In this document: piece after piece, positions 1 to 8,591 of the stretch
How the letters are laid out: each line of letters starts with the position of its first letter
Numbering within the stretch: position 1 is the stretch's first letter
Source: Pseudomonadota bacterium
GTDB taxonomy: Bacteria; Pseudomonadota; Gammaproteobacteria; Steroidobacterales; Steroidobacteraceae
Direction: 5' to 3'
Assembly (NCBI GenBank): GCA_018241445.1
Contig: JAFEDT010000003.1
Span: 124,001 to 188,000, forward strand
Length of the DNA stretch: 64,000 bases
Made by a program: the position numbers and the translations under genes
Notes under the pieces: generated by a model
Seen by the model: the letters and a program-made list of their open reading frames with translations, nothing else
Told to the model about the DNA's origin: nothing
The model's database searches: none

Positions 1-908
1 CGCTGCGCATCGCGCCGCGCGTGCACCCGCAGGGCCGCATGTCGCGCCACCTGGCGCAGCAGGTCGCCGCGGGCGACACACTCGATGTCCTGCCCCCCAA
101 TGGCAGCTTTACCCCGCGCGCGCCGGCCTCGGCGCAGGGCACTTACGTGGCTTTCGCCAGCGGCTGCGGCATCACACCGGTACTCTCGGTGATCCGCGCG
201 CTGCTGGCAGGCGGGGCCGGGCGGGTGATCGTGTTCTACGGCAACACCAGCAGCGCCCGCGCCATGTGCCTGGAGGAACTGCTGGGCCTGAAGGATCGTT
301 ACCTGGAGCGCCTGTCGCTGCATTTCGTCATGAGCCGTGAGCCGCAGGAGGCGCAGCTGTACAACGGGCGCCTGGACGCGCAGCGGGTCCGCCAGCTTGC
401 CGATAATTTCTTCGCCCCGCCGCAGGTGAGCGAGTATTTCATCTGCGGGCCAGGTGACATGATCGAGCAGGTCACCGGCGCGCTGCGTGCGCTGGGAGTG
501 GACCTGGCGCGCGTGCATGCCGAGCATTTCAGCCTCGACAGCACCGAGTCCGCAGCCCAGCCGCTCACGCAGACGCAGACGCCGGCCGCTGCGAGCGTGC
601 CCGCTGCGATGCCAGAGGCAGCGGGCACGACCACGGTCACCGTGCTGATGGACGGGCGCCGGCGCAGCTTCAGTATGAGCCGCGACGATGAGACCGTGCT
701 GGATGCGGCCCAGCGCGCCGGCATCGAGCTGCCGTTCTCCTGCCGTGCCGGTGTGTGTTCAACCTGCCGCACCAAGGTGACGGCCGGGGAGGTGGAGATG
801 GCCCAGAACTATGCGCTGGAGGACTGGGAGCTGGAGCAGGGCTATGTGCTGGCCTGCCAGTCACGCGCCAAGACCGCCACCCTGGAACTGGATTACGACG
901 AGAAGTGA
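1..908 (+). CDS. paaE: Phenylacetyl-CoA epoxidase reductase subunit PaaE (5' end outside window)
   Basis: The reading frame is open from base 3, so 301 C-terminal residues are visible and the FAD-domain start lies outside. PaaE passes electrons from NADPH through FAD and a [2Fe-2S] centre to the PaaABC(D) oxygenase that epoxidises phenylacetyl-CoA. Visible parts are the end of the ferredoxin-reductase FAD domain, the NAD-binding part (SGCGITPVLS near the start, YFICGPGDMI later), an Ala/Gln/Thr-rich linker, and a C-terminal plant-type ferredoxin domain with the C-x4-C-x2-C motif (CRAGVCSTC) and a distal cysteine in LACQS. This domain order is that of PaaE rather than of a generic ferredoxin reductase. 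The gene is followed 9 bases later by paaG, so it belongs to the same operon. Confidence 0.93.
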   Translation, partial: LRIAPRVHPQGRMSRHLAQQVAAGDTLDVLPPNGSFTPRAPASAQGTYVAFASGCGITPVLSVIRALLAGGAGRVIVFYGNTSSARAMCLEELLGLKDRYLERLSLHFVMSREPQEAQLYNGRLDAQRVRQLADNFFAPPQVSEYFICGPGDMIEQVTGALRALGVDLARVHAEHFSLDSTESAAQPLTQTQTPAAASVPAAMPEAAGTTTVTVLMDGRRRSFSMSRDDETVLDAAQRAGIELPFSCRAGVCSTCRTKVTAGEVEMAQNYALEDWELEQGYVLACQSRAKTATLELDYDEK

Positions 909-917
909 GCGATACCG

Positions 918-1706
918 GTGAGCTACCAGACCATCCTGTTCGAGGTGAGCGACGGCGTCGCGCGCCTGACCTTCAACCGGCCCGAGCGCTTGAACAGCTT
1001 CAACACTGTCATGCACGCGGAGGTGCGCGACGCACTCGGCCAGGTAGTGCCGCGGGGCGGCCGCGTGCTGATGCTGACCGGTGCCGGGCGCGGATTTTGT
1101 GCAGGCCAGGACCTGGCGGACCGTGCGGTGGCTCCCGGCAGCGCACCGCCGGATCTGGCTGACTCGATCGAGAAATACTACAAGCCGCTGGTGCTGGCGC
1201 TGCGTGCGCTACCGTTGCCGGTCATCGCGGCCGTCAACGGCGTTGCGGCCGGCGCTGGGGCCAACATTGCGCTCGCCTGCGACCTGGTGATCGCGGCGCG
1301 CTCGGCCAGCTTCGTGCAGGCCTTCTGCAAGCTCGGCCTGGTGCCGGACTCCGGCGGGACATGGACGCTGCCGCGCCTGGTGGGCTGTGCGCGTGCGATC
1401 GGGTTGACCTTCCTGGGGGAGAAACTCACCGCCGAGGAGGCCCAGTCCTGGGGACTGATCTGGCGTTGCGTGGCCGACGCCGAACTTGCCGCGACAGCAG
1501 ACACACTTGCGCGCCAGCTCGCCACTGCGCCGACACGCGGGCTGGCGCGCACCAAGCAGGCCATCTACGAGGGCCTGGGCCGCGATCTCACCGCGCAGCT
1601 GGACGTCGAGCGCGACTACCAGGGGGAGCTCGGCCGCTCGGCCGATTATGCCGAAGGGGTCGCGGCATTCATGGAGAAGCGCACGCCGCGCTTCAGCGGG
1701 CGATGA
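918..1706 (+). CDS. paaG: 2-(1,2-epoxy-1,2-dihydrophenyl)acetyl-CoA isomerase PaaG
   Basis: A crotonase-fold protein of 262 residues, the same length as E. coli PaaG. It isomerises the ring epoxide made by PaaABCDE to the oxepin form before ring opening. The GTG start at 918 gives a standard N-terminus. Recognisable signatures are NRPERLNSFN (20-29), the oxyanion-hole segment GRGFCAGQDL (57-66), NGVAAGAGANIALACD (107-122) and the acidic catalytic residue D144 in LVPDSGGTW. The C-terminal LDVERDYQ and GRSADYAEGVAAF stretches are typical of PaaG and help separate it from PaaF. The stop overlaps the paaI start (ATGA), pointing to translational coupling. Confidence 0.93.
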   Translation: MSYQTILFEVSDGVARLTFNRPERLNSFNTVMHAEVRDALGQVVPRGGRVLMLTGAGRGFCAGQDLADRAVAPGSAPPDLADSIEKYYKPLVLALRALPLPVIAAVNGVAAGAGANIALACDLVIAARSASFVQAFCKLGLVPDSGGTWTLPRLVGCARAIGLTFLGEKLTAEEAQSWGLIWRCVADAELAATADTLARQLATAPTRGLARTKQAIYEGLGRDLTAQLDVERDYQGELGRSADYAEGVAAFMEKRTPRFSGR

Positions 1707-2206
1707 CGGCCGGCGCACACAGTGCGTCCGCCCAGGCGCTGGCCGAGCGGACCGCGACGGCGATGTTCGAGCGGGATCGCGCTTCCCAGGGCCTGGGCAT
1801 GCGCATCGTGGCGGTCGCACCGGGTCGGGCGACCCTGGTCATGCTCGTCAGGTCGGACATGGTCAACGGCCACGCCATCTGTCACGGCGGCCTGGTGTTT
1901 GCCCTGGCCGACAGCGCCTTCGCCTTTGCCTGCAACAGCTATAACTACAGCACCGTGGCGGCGGCGGGTTCGATCGACTTCCTGGCGGCGGCGCGCGAGG
2001 GTGATGAGCTGACTGCCGCGGCACACGAGCTGTGGCGCACGCGCCGCAACGGTCTGTACGAGATCACGATCACCAACCAGCGCGGCGAGCGCATCGCGCT
2101 GTTCCGCGGCCGCTCCTATCGCATCGAGGGTCAGGTTGTGCCAGCCCCGGCCGACGGCGGCCCGGCGGCAAGCGCCGGCCCTGCCGGCGGCCGTGCCGGG
2201 AAGTAG
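1703..2206 (+). CDS. paaI: Hydroxyphenylacetyl-CoA thioesterase PaaI
   Basis: A hotdog-fold thioesterase of 167 residues. PaaI hydrolyses dead-end phenylacetyl-CoA derivatives and so frees coenzyme A when the pathway stalls. The family signature is clear: NGHAICHGG (56-63) followed by the acidic residue of LADSAF (D70), and the C-terminal GLYEITITNQRGERIALFRGRSYR strand region. The chosen ATG at 1703 overlaps the paaG stop by four bases. The same frame is open upstream, but that is a shadow of paaG. The last ~20 residues are Pro/Ala/Gly-rich and look like an unstructured tail. paaZ begins five bases after the stop. Confidence 0.9.
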   Translation: MTAGAHSASAQALAERTATAMFERDRASQGLGMRIVAVAPGRATLVMLVRSDMVNGHAICHGGLVFALADSAFAFACNSYNYSTVAAAGSIDFLAAAREGDELTAAAHELWRTRRNGLYEITITNQRGERIALFRGRSYRIEGQVVPAPADGGPAASAGPAGGRAGK

Positions 2207-2211
2207 TTCCC

Positions 2212-4257
2212 ATGCAGTTGCACAGTTACCTGGGCGGAAAATGGGTCAGCGGCACCGGGGCGGGCCAGGCACTGCGCGACGCCACCACCGGCGAAGTGAT
2301 CGCCCACGCAGGCGCGGCGGGGCTGGACATGCGCGCCGCGCTGCAGCACGCGCGCGCCGTGGGAGGGCCCGCCCTGCGGGGCCTGACCTTCCACGAGCGG
2401 GCGGGGCTGCTCAAGTCCCTGGCGAAATATCTGGGTGAGCGCAAGGAGTCGTTCTACACCCTGTCCTTTGCCACCGGGGCGACCCGCAAGGACTCCTGGA
2501 TCGACATCGACGGCGGCATTGCAACGCTGTTCGTCTATGCCAGCAAGGGCACGCGTGAACTGCCCAATGCTCGTGTGTATGTGGACGGTGGCGTCGAGGC
2601 ACTGTCGAAAAACGGCAGCTTCGTGGGTCAGCATATCTGCGTGCCCCTGGAAGGCGCCGCTGTCCACATCAACGCCTTCAACTTCCCGGTGTGGGGGATG
2701 CTGGAGAAGCTGGCGCCGGCGCTGCTCGCCGGCATGCCGGCAATCGTCAAGCCCGCGACACAGACCTCCTACCTGACGGTAGCCGTGGTGCGCAGTATCG
2801 TCGGGTCCGGCCTGCTGCCCGAGGGAGCGCTGCAACTGATCGTCGGCAGTGTCGGGGACCTGTTCGATCACCTGACCTGCCAGGACGTAGTCTCCTTCAC
2901 GGGCTCGGCCGGCACGGCATTGAAGCTGCGTCAACACCCGGTGGTGCTGGCGCAATCGGTGCGTTTCACCGCCGAGACCGACTCGCTCAACTCCTCGATA
3001 CTCGCGCCCGATGTCGCAGCCAGTTCGCCGGAGTTCGACCTGTTCGTGAAGGAGGTCGTGCGTGAGATGACTGCGAAGGCGGGGCAGAAGTGCACCGCGA
3101 TCCGGCGCGCGCTCGTGCCGGCGGCGCGGGCCGCCGCGGTGACCGAGGCACTGCGCGCAGCGTTGGCGCGGGTGGTGGTTGGAGACCCGCGCCTGGACCA
3201 GGTCGCAATGGGACCCGTGGCGTCGCTCGATCAGCGGCGAGAGGTGCTGCGCCAACTCGCCCTGCTGCAGCGCGAAGCGCAGGTCGTATTTGGCGAGGCC
3301 GATCAGCCGGGCGCACTCACCGGCGCCGATCCGCAGCGCGGGGCGTTCGTGACACCCAGGCTGCTGTACTGCAGTGAGCCAGCGCGCGCGCAGGCGATCC
3401 ACAGCGTTGAGGCGTTCGGCCCGGTCTGCACGGTGGTTCCCTATGCGGACGCCGACGAGGCGATCGCGCTGGCGCGCATGGGCGGCGGCAGTCTCGCGGC
3501 GTCGATTTTCAGCGCCGACGATGCCGAGGCTGCGCGCCTGGTGCGCGGCATTGCAGCGTTCCACGGACGCATCGTGGTCATCAACAGCGCCGACGCGAAG
3601 GAGTCCACGGGGCATGGCTCGCCGCTGCCGCACCTGGTGCACGGTGGTCCGGGCCGCGCCGGCGGTGGCGAGGAACTCGGCGGCATCCGCGGGGTGTTGC
3701 ACTACATGCAGCGCACCGCGGTACAGGCTACGCCGGATGTGCTGACAGCGGTCACGGGACGCTGGGTAAAGGGGTCGCGGGAACTGGACCCGGGCGTTCA
3801 CCCGTTCCGCAAGTCCTTCGGCGCACTGTGTATCGGCGATACCTTCCACTCCGGGGAGCGCGAGGTCACACTCGCGGACATCGAGCGCTTCGCGGCGCTG
3901 TCGGGGGATCATTTCTACGCACACATGGACGAGGCCGCAGCGGCGCGCAACCCGCTGTTCGGCGGCCGTGTGGCCCACGGTTACTTCCTGGTCTCGGCCG
4001 CGGCCGGGCTGTTCGTCGATCCGCCCTACGGACCGGTGCTGGCCAACTACGGCATTGATTCACTGCGCTTCACCAAGCCGGTCAAGCCCGGCGACCGCAT
4101 CAGGGTGCGCCTGACCTGTAAGGAGAAGTCGCTGCGCGTCGGCATGGGTTACGGTGAGGTGCGCTGGGACACGGCCATCACCAACCAGGACGGCGAGGCT
4201 GTGGCAAACTACGACGTGCTGACCATGGTCAGTGAGAAAACGATCCCGGATTCCTGA
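2212..4257 (+). CDS. paaZ: Bifunctional oxepin-CoA hydrolase/3-oxo-5,6-dehydrosuberyl-CoA semialdehyde dehydrogenase PaaZ
   Basis: 681 residues, the same length as E. coli PaaZ. The N-terminal ~520 residues form an aldehyde dehydrogenase with the general base in FTAETDSLN (E255) and the nucleophile in GQKCTAIRR (C294). The C-terminal ~150 residues are a MaoC-type (R)-hydratase domain (LSGDHFYAHMD, FGGRVAHGYF) that hydrolyses and opens the oxepin ring. The aldehyde is then oxidised by the ALDH half. ATG 2212 lies 5 bases after paaI; the same frame is open upstream but that part is a shadow. Gene order paaE-G-I-Z means the oxygenase subunits probably lie just left of the window. No paaF/H/J thiolase genes follow here. 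Confidence 0.94.
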   Translation: MQLHSYLGGKWVSGTGAGQALRDATTGEVIAHAGAAGLDMRAALQHARAVGGPALRGLTFHERAGLLKSLAKYLGERKESFYTLSFATGATRKDSWIDIDGGIATLFVYASKGTRELPNARVYVDGGVEALSKNGSFVGQHICVPLEGAAVHINAFNFPVWGMLEKLAPALLAGMPAIVKPATQTSYLTVAVVRSIVGSGLLPEGALQLIVGSVGDLFDHLTCQDVVSFTGSAGTALKLRQHPVVLAQSVRFTAETDSLNSSILAPDVAASSPEFDLFVKEVVREMTAKAGQKCTAIRRALVPAARAAAVTEALRAALARVVVGDPRLDQVAMGPVASLDQRREVLRQLALLQREAQVVFGEADQPGALTGADPQRGAFVTPRLLYCSEPARAQAIHSVEAFGPVCTVVPYADADEAIALARMGGGSLAASIFSADDAEAARLVRGIAAFHGRIVVINSADAKESTGHGSPLPHLVHGGPGRAGGGEELGGIRGVLHYMQRTAVQATPDVLTAVTGRWVKGSRELDPGVHPFRKSFGALCIGDTFHSGEREVTLADIERFAALSGDHFYAHMDEAAAARNPLFGGRVAHGYFLVSAAAGLFVDPPYGPVLANYGIDSLRFTKPVKPGDRIRVRLTCKEKSLRVGMGYGEVRWDTAITNQDGEAVANYDVLTMVSEKTIPDS

Positions 4258-4268
4258 GGAGCTTTACG

Positions 4269-4835
4269 ATGATCGATCGGCAGCAGACACCGGTTCAGGC
4301 CGCTACCGGGGTCTACGACCGCACGACCGTGTGGTTGCACTGGACGACCGCGGCGCTGGTGGCAATCCTGTGGTGCCTGGGGCAGACCATCGACTGGTTT
4401 GCGCGCGGCGAGCCGCGTGTCGCCGCCCGCAGCGTCCATATCCTGTGCGGCGTTGCCCTCGCGGTGTTGCTGCTGTACCGCATTCGCTGGCGCGCGATGG
4501 CCGGGCGGCGCCTGCCGCCCGCCGGGTCAGGCCTGTGGCAGAGGGCTGCCCGAATCGTGCACGGCAGTCTCTACGTGCTCCTGTGCAGCACGGTGCTGCT
4601 GGGAATCGCCAACGCCTGGATCCGCGGCGACTCGATATTCGGCCTGTTTCGCATCCCGGCACTGGTGGCTGCGCATTCGCTGAAATCGCAGGTCGAGGAC
4701 CTGCACTCCTGGTCGGCGAACCTGCTGGTGATCGTCGCCGTCCTGCACATCGTGGCCGGCGTGGCGCATCACTTCATTTACCGGGACGGTGTATTGCGGC
4801 GCATGGTCACAGCAGCCAGCGATCCCCGCTCGTAA
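4269..4835 (+). CDS. Cytochrome b561 family di-heme membrane protein
   Basis: 188 residues with four predicted membrane helices (about 27-45, 55-72, 98-116 and 148-166). The likely heme b ligands are histidines on these helices: H24 (WLHW), H57 (RSVHILCG), H98 (RIVHGS), H146 (LHSW) and H160/H167/H168 near the C-terminus. Members of this family carry electrons from the quinone pool to periplasmic acceptors or to oxygen/superoxide. A Shine-Dalgarno-like TGAGGAG sits 8-10 bases before the ATG and overlaps the paaZ stop. It may be read through from paaZ, though no direct link to phenylacetate breakdown is known to me. It is convergent with modC. Confidence 0.85.
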   Translation: MIDRQQTPVQAATGVYDRTTVWLHWTTAALVAILWCLGQTIDWFARGEPRVAARSVHILCGVALAVLLLYRIRWRAMAGRRLPPAGSGLWQRAARIVHGSLYVLLCSTVLLGIANAWIRGDSIFGLFRIPALVAAHSLKSQVEDLHSWSANLLVIVAVLHIVAGVAHHFIYRDGVLRRMVTAASDPRS

Positions 4836-4848
4836 CCTGCTTCGCTAT

Positions 4849-4865
4849 GATCTGCCGGGCAGATC
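4849..4865. repeat. Short palindrome between convergent genes
   Basis: GATCTGCC-G-GGCAGATC forms a perfect 8-base inverted repeat around a single base, in the 48-base gap between the cytochrome b561 gene and modC, which converge here. It may act as a bidirectional stop or an RNA-stabilising hairpin. There is no T-run on either side, so a classical intrinsic terminator is not shown. Confidence 0.3.
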
Positions 4866-4883
4866 GATTCCGCGGTCATACCA

Positions 4884-5963
4884 TCAGTATACGTGGCCGC
4901 GCGTCGCCACGGTCTTGACCAGCGCCCAGGCGCGCACGCCGGGGCCGAGTGCCAGTGCCTCGCGGGCCTCGCGCGTGATGCGCGCCAGCAGCGGCGCGCC
5001 ACCCAGGTCGAGCCGCACGAGTACCTCGCCGTCCTCCTGGTCGACCAGGTCCACGACCGTGCCCGCGAGCACGTTGCGCACGCTGACACCCTCCACTGGC
5101 CGGGTGGAGAGAATCACGTCACGGGCGGGCACCTGCAGCCGCACCCGGCTGCCCACGCGGCAGCCGCGCAGGGTGGTCCGCAGCACCGTGTTGCCCACGG
5201 CGACCTCGGCAGCTCCATTGCCGTCCAGTCCCTTGACCGTCGTCTCGATGACCGCGCCTGACTCGTCAAGACCGACGACGCCGGCGAGCCGCGGGTGCAG
5301 GCTTACGTCACTTACCGGTCCGTGCGCCAGGACCTGCCCGCCCTCCATGAGCACGATGTGACTGGCAAGACGCAGCACTTCGTCATACTGGTGGCTGACG
5401 TAGACCATCGGCACCGCCAGCGAATCGCGCAGCGCCGTCAGGTACGGCAGGACTTCCTCGCGCCGCGCCCCGTCGAGGGACGTCATGGGCTCATCGAGCA
5501 GCAGCAGGCGCGGCTGCGCCAGCAGTGCGCGCCCGAGTGCCACGCGCTGGCGTTCGCCGCCGGAGAGCTGGTGTGGCCGGCGCGCCAGCAGTGCACCCAG
5601 CCCCAATAGCGCAACCACGTCGTCGAAGCGCACGAACGCAGCGGCGCGGGTGCGCTTCTCCCCGTAACGCAGGTTCGCCGCCACCGACAGGTGGGGAAAG
5701 ACGCGTCCGTCCTGGAATACATAGCCGATGCGGCGCAGCTCCACCGGCACGTCCACGCCCGTGGTGGTGTCGGTCAGCGTCTCGCCGTTCAGCGAGATGC
5801 GCGCGGCATCCGCCGGCAGCAGTCCGCTGATGATGTTGACCAGCGTGGTCTTACCGCTGCCGGAGCGGCCGAACAGGGCCACCACGCCCGGCAGCGGCGC
5901 CTCGAAGGCGGCGTCGAGCACGAAGCTGCCCCGCGCCTTGCGCGCGCTGACCAGAAGTGTCAT
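4884..5963 (-). CDS. modC: Molybdate ABC transporter ATP-binding protein ModC
   Basis: 359 residues. The N-terminal ABC ATPase has Walker A (GRSGSGKTT, about 32-40), the signature LSGGERQRVALGRALL, Walker B (LLLLDEPMTSLD) and the H-loop (YVSHQYDE). The C-terminal ~130 residues carry a TOBE/Mop-like oxyanion-binding domain (VSVRNVLAGTVVDL), which marks ModC among ABC ATPases. It energises molybdate (or tungstate) import through ModB. The ATG shares one base with the modB stop (TGATG). No modA binding-protein gene is next to modBC. Confidence 0.92.
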   Translation of the reverse strand: MTLLVSARKARGSFVLDAAFEAPLPGVVALFGRSGSGKTTLVNIISGLLPADAARISLNGETLTDTTTGVDVPVELRRIGYVFQDGRVFPHLSVAANLRYGEKRTRAAAFVRFDDVVALLGLGALLARRPHQLSGGERQRVALGRALLAQPRLLLLDEPMTSLDGARREEVLPYLTALRDSLAVPMVYVSHQYDEVLRLASHIVLMEGGQVLAHGPVSDVSLHPRLAGVVGLDESGAVIETTVKGLDGNGAAEVAVGNTVLRTTLRGCRVGSRVRLQVPARDVILSTRPVEGVSVRNVLAGTVVDLVDQEDGEVLVRLDLGGAPLLARITREAREALALGPGVRAWALVKTVATRGHVY

Positions 5964-6661
5964 CAGGCGCGCCCCAGGCGGCGGCGCACCGCCCGCACCA
6001 GCAGTTCCGCGAGCAGCAGCCCCGCCAGTCCCAGCGCGAGGGAAAGGATCGCCAGCCGCAGCGCCAGCGCATCGCCCTGCGGGGACTGCATGGCGGTGTA
6101 CAGTGCCAGCGGCAGCGTGCGGGTGACGCCGGGGATGTTGGACGCGAAGGTGATGACGGCGCCGAACTCGCCCAGCCCGGCGGCGAAGGCGGTTACCGCG
6201 CCCGCCAGGATGCCCGGTGCCAGCAGGGGCAGGGTGACGGTGAAGAAACGGTCGAGGGGCCCGGCGCCGAGCGTGCGCGCCGCCTGTTCCAGGCCGGTGT
6301 CCAGGTGTTCCAGCGACACGCGCACTGCGCGCACCATCAGCGGAAAGGTCATGACTGCCGTGGCCAGCGCCGCACCGGCGGTCGTGAAGGCCAAATGTAC
6401 ACCCAGGTGCTGCGCGAGCCAGCCTCCCAGCGGGCCGCGCGCGCCGAACAGCAGCAGCAGGACGTAACCCACCGCGACCGGAGGCAGCACCAACGGCAGG
6501 TGCACCAGGGCATCCAGCAGCGTGCGGCCGGGAAAGCGCGCGCGGCTGAGCAGCAATGCGGCTGAGACCGCCAGCGGCAGGCTGAACAGTACACTGCGTA
6601 GCGCCACGGCCAGACTCAGGCGCAGTGCCTGCGTCACCTCAGGCGTCAGGAATGCGTCCAT
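5963..6661 (-). CDS. modB: Molybdate ABC transporter permease ModB
   Basis: 232 residues from the ATG at 6661, where the N-terminus (MDAFLTPEVTQALRLSL) matches the usual ModB start. A longer start at 6706 would add 15 residues and is less likely. It has five to six membrane segments and the binding-protein-dependent permease EAA-type loop (QAARTLGAGPLDRFFTVTLP). The family-specific stretches HLPLVLPPVAVGYVLLLLFG and GEFGAVITFASNIPG closely follow E. coli ModB, so molybdate is a better call than sulfate. It is translated just ahead of modC. The 116 bases upstream to the TSUP gene hold no recognisable gene. Confidence 0.92.
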   Translation of the reverse strand: MDAFLTPEVTQALRLSLAVALRSVLFSLPLAVSAALLLSRARFPGRTLLDALVHLPLVLPPVAVGYVLLLLFGARGPLGGWLAQHLGVHLAFTTAGAALATAVMTFPLMVRAVRVSLEHLDTGLEQAARTLGAGPLDRFFTVTLPLLAPGILAGAVTAFAAGLGEFGAVITFASNIPGVTRTLPLALYTAMQSPQGDALALRLAILSLALGLAGLLLAELLVRAVRRRLGRA

Positions 6662-6777
6662 CCGGGCACTGTGGCATGCCGCGACGGCAGCGGCCAGTGG
6701 CGGCACTCATCAGGCCGACACGCGCCGGCCGGTACAGGTCGGCGACGGTTGTGCGAGCGAGCTGGCTGGTAGCCGCG

Positions 6778-7536
6778 TCAGCCCAGCGTTACGAACAGGC
6801 CCGTAGCGCCCAGCACGAACACGATCACTCCCACCGCCGCGGTCGCGGCGCGCGGGGGTACGTGGCGCGTAAGCCAGGCGGCCAGCGGCGCCGCCGCCGC
6901 GCCTCCGATCAGCAGCGACAGCACGATGTCCTGGCGCGGCGTGCCGATGTTGAGCCACAGCGTGATGCTGGTGGTGAGGGCGACGAAGAACACCACCGCA
7001 TTGGCCGTGCCGACGGCATAGCGTGGCGGCACGCCGCGCGCCACCAGGGTGGAGGTCACGATGGTGCCCCACCCGCCGCCGCCCACGGCGTCAAGAAAGC
7101 CCGCGACTGCGCCCAGCACCGGGCCGCGGACACGCCCGCTGAGTGGGGTGCGTCCCAGGATCACGCGGCTGAGAACCACCAGCGAGGTGGCCAGCAGGTA
7201 GGCCCACACGAACGGCCTGACGAAGTGCGCCGGCACGCGCGCCAGCAGGCTCGCACCGGCGACGGCGCCGAGCACGCCCGGTATCAGCAATGACAGGAAG
7301 ATGCGCCGGTCGATGTTGCGGAACCAGGCATGCGAGGCGCTGGATACGCCGGCCGTGACGGCTTCGGCGGCATGTACCGTGGCACTCGTGACCGCGGGCG
7401 GCAGGCCGAGGGCGCCGAGCACGGCACTGGCGCAGATGCCGTAGCCCATACCCAGGCAGCCGTCGATGAGCTGGGCGCAGAAACCCAGCGCAATGAACCA
7501 GGAGTCGGGGACGGCCGCGGGCAGTGCGTGCATCAT
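6778..7536 (-). CDS. TSUP (TauE/SafE) family membrane permease, probably sulfur-oxyanion transport
   Basis: 252 residues, almost entirely hydrophobic, with about seven to eight membrane segments in two repeats. The family signatures are the N-terminal GCLGMGYG-type turn (27-34) and the second-repeat GFLDAVGGGGWG. TSUP proteins move sulfite, sulfate, taurine-derived sulfonates or other organosulfur anions. Position in the cysH-G-K operon makes sulfate uptake or sulfite efflux the likely job. The start ATGATG overlaps the cysK stop (ATGA), so it is translationally coupled to cysteine synthase. The exact substrate is not decided by sequence. No CysTWA sulfate ABC transporter is in the window. 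Confidence 0.85.
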   Translation of the reverse strand: MMHALPAAVPDSWFIALGFCAQLIDGCLGMGYGICASAVLGALGLPPAVTSATVHAAEAVTAGVSSASHAWFRNIDRRIFLSLLIPGVLGAVAGASLLARVPAHFVRPFVWAYLLATSLVVLSRVILGRTPLSGRVRGPVLGAVAGFLDAVGGGGWGTIVTSTLVARGVPPRYAVGTANAVVFFVALTTSITLWLNIGTPRQDIVLSLLIGGAAAAPLAAWLTRHVPPRAATAAVGVIVFVLGATGLFVTLG

Positions 7537-8567
7537 GACAGCAGGACCGAGGCGAGTGGCGCGCGCAGCTCGTCACCCCCGGGGGGAATGCTGCCGGCGA
7601 GCCCCTTGCCGGACAGCCACTCGCGGTTGTACAGCCGGGACCGGTATTTTGCACCACCGTCGCACAGCACCGTGACGATGGTGTGGCCGGGTCCCAGCTC
7701 CCGCGCCACACGCACCGCGGCGGCGACATTGATGCCGCTGGTGCTGCCCAGGAACAGCCCCTCCTCGTTGAGCAGCCGGTACACCCAGCGCACCGTGTCG
7801 CTGTCCTCCACGTGCACGGCGTCATCCAGCGACGTGTCCTGCAGGTTGGCGGTCACGCGGCCGATCCCGATGCCCTCGGTGATGGAGCCGGTGCCGGTCG
7901 CCTGCAGCGTGCCCGTCCGGGCCCAGGCGTACAGGCTGCTGCCCGGTGGGTCGGCCAGTACGCAACGCACCGCGGGGTTGCGGGATTTCAGGAACTCGGT
8001 CACCCCCGCGAAAGTGCCGCCGGTGCCACAGGCGGCGACGAATGCATCGAGTGTGCCGCCAGTCTGTTGCCAGATCTCCGGCCCGGTGGTCCTGGCGTGC
8101 GCGGCCCGGTTGGCGCGATTGTCGAACTGGTTCGACCACACAGCGCCGGGAATTGCAGCCGCGAGCCGCTGGGCGACTTTCTGGTACTGGTTGGGATTGC
8201 TGTAGGGCACTGTCGGTACGGCGTGCACCTCGGCGCCCAGCATGTGCAACAGCTGGTATTTCTCCGGAGACTGGTTGTCGGGCATGACGATGATGCAGCG
8301 GTAGCCGCGCGCCCGGCACACGTGCGCCAGGCCGATGCCCGTGTTGCCGGCGGTGCCCTCGACGACTGCTCCGCCCGGTGCCAGCTCGCCGCGCTGCTCG
8401 GCGTCGGCGACGATAGCGGCGGCCGCGCGGTCCTTGACCGACCCGCCGGGATTCATGAACTCCGCCTTGCCCAGGATCTCGCAGCCGGTCTCCTCGCTTG
8501 CTACGCGCAGGCGGATCAGCGGCGTGTTGCCGATCGCACCGATGAAGCCGGCGGCGGTCAGATCCAT
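7533..8567 (-). CDS. cysK: PLP-dependent cysteine synthase
   Basis: 344 residues of fold-type II PLP enzyme. It condenses O-acetylserine with sulfide (or thiosulfate) to form cysteine. The Schiff-base lysine is K45 in NPGGSVKDRAA, and the phosphate-binding loop is CGTGGTF. The substrate loop reads EGTAGNTGIGLAHV in place of the TSGNTG of classical CysK. That variant is widespread in a CysK/CysM-like group with a longer C-terminus, so CysM-like activity is possible. It sits between cysG and the TSUP permease, 24 bases after cysG. The family call is sure and the exact paralogue name less so. Confidence 0.87.
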   Translation of the reverse strand: MDLTAAGFIGAIGNTPLIRLRVASEETGCEILGKAEFMNPGGSVKDRAAAAIVADAEQRGELAPGGAVVEGTAGNTGIGLAHVCRARGYRCIIVMPDNQSPEKYQLLHMLGAEVHAVPTVPYSNPNQYQKVAQRLAAAIPGAVWSNQFDNRANRAAHARTTGPEIWQQTGGTLDAFVAACGTGGTFAGVTEFLKSRNPAVRCVLADPPGSSLYAWARTGTLQATGTGSITEGIGIGRVTANLQDTSLDDAVHVEDSDTVRWVYRLLNEEGLFLGSTSGINVAAAVRVARELGPGHTIVTVLCDGGAKYRSRLYNREWLSGKGLAGSIPPGGDELRAPLASVLLS

Positions 8568-8591
8568 CGGGCCGTGCTCAAACGAGCGGAT

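Noticed and set aside
2131..3978. A 615-codon frame on the minus strand opposite paaZ
   Set aside because: paaZ matches its family from end to end at the expected 681 residues, so the opposite frame is a composition artefact.
4884..6661. Sulfate ABC transporter (CysA/CysT) identity for the modBC pair
   Set aside because: The TOBE/Mop-like C-terminal domain of the ATPase and the ModB-specific stretches in the permease fit molybdate better, despite the sulfur neighbourhood.
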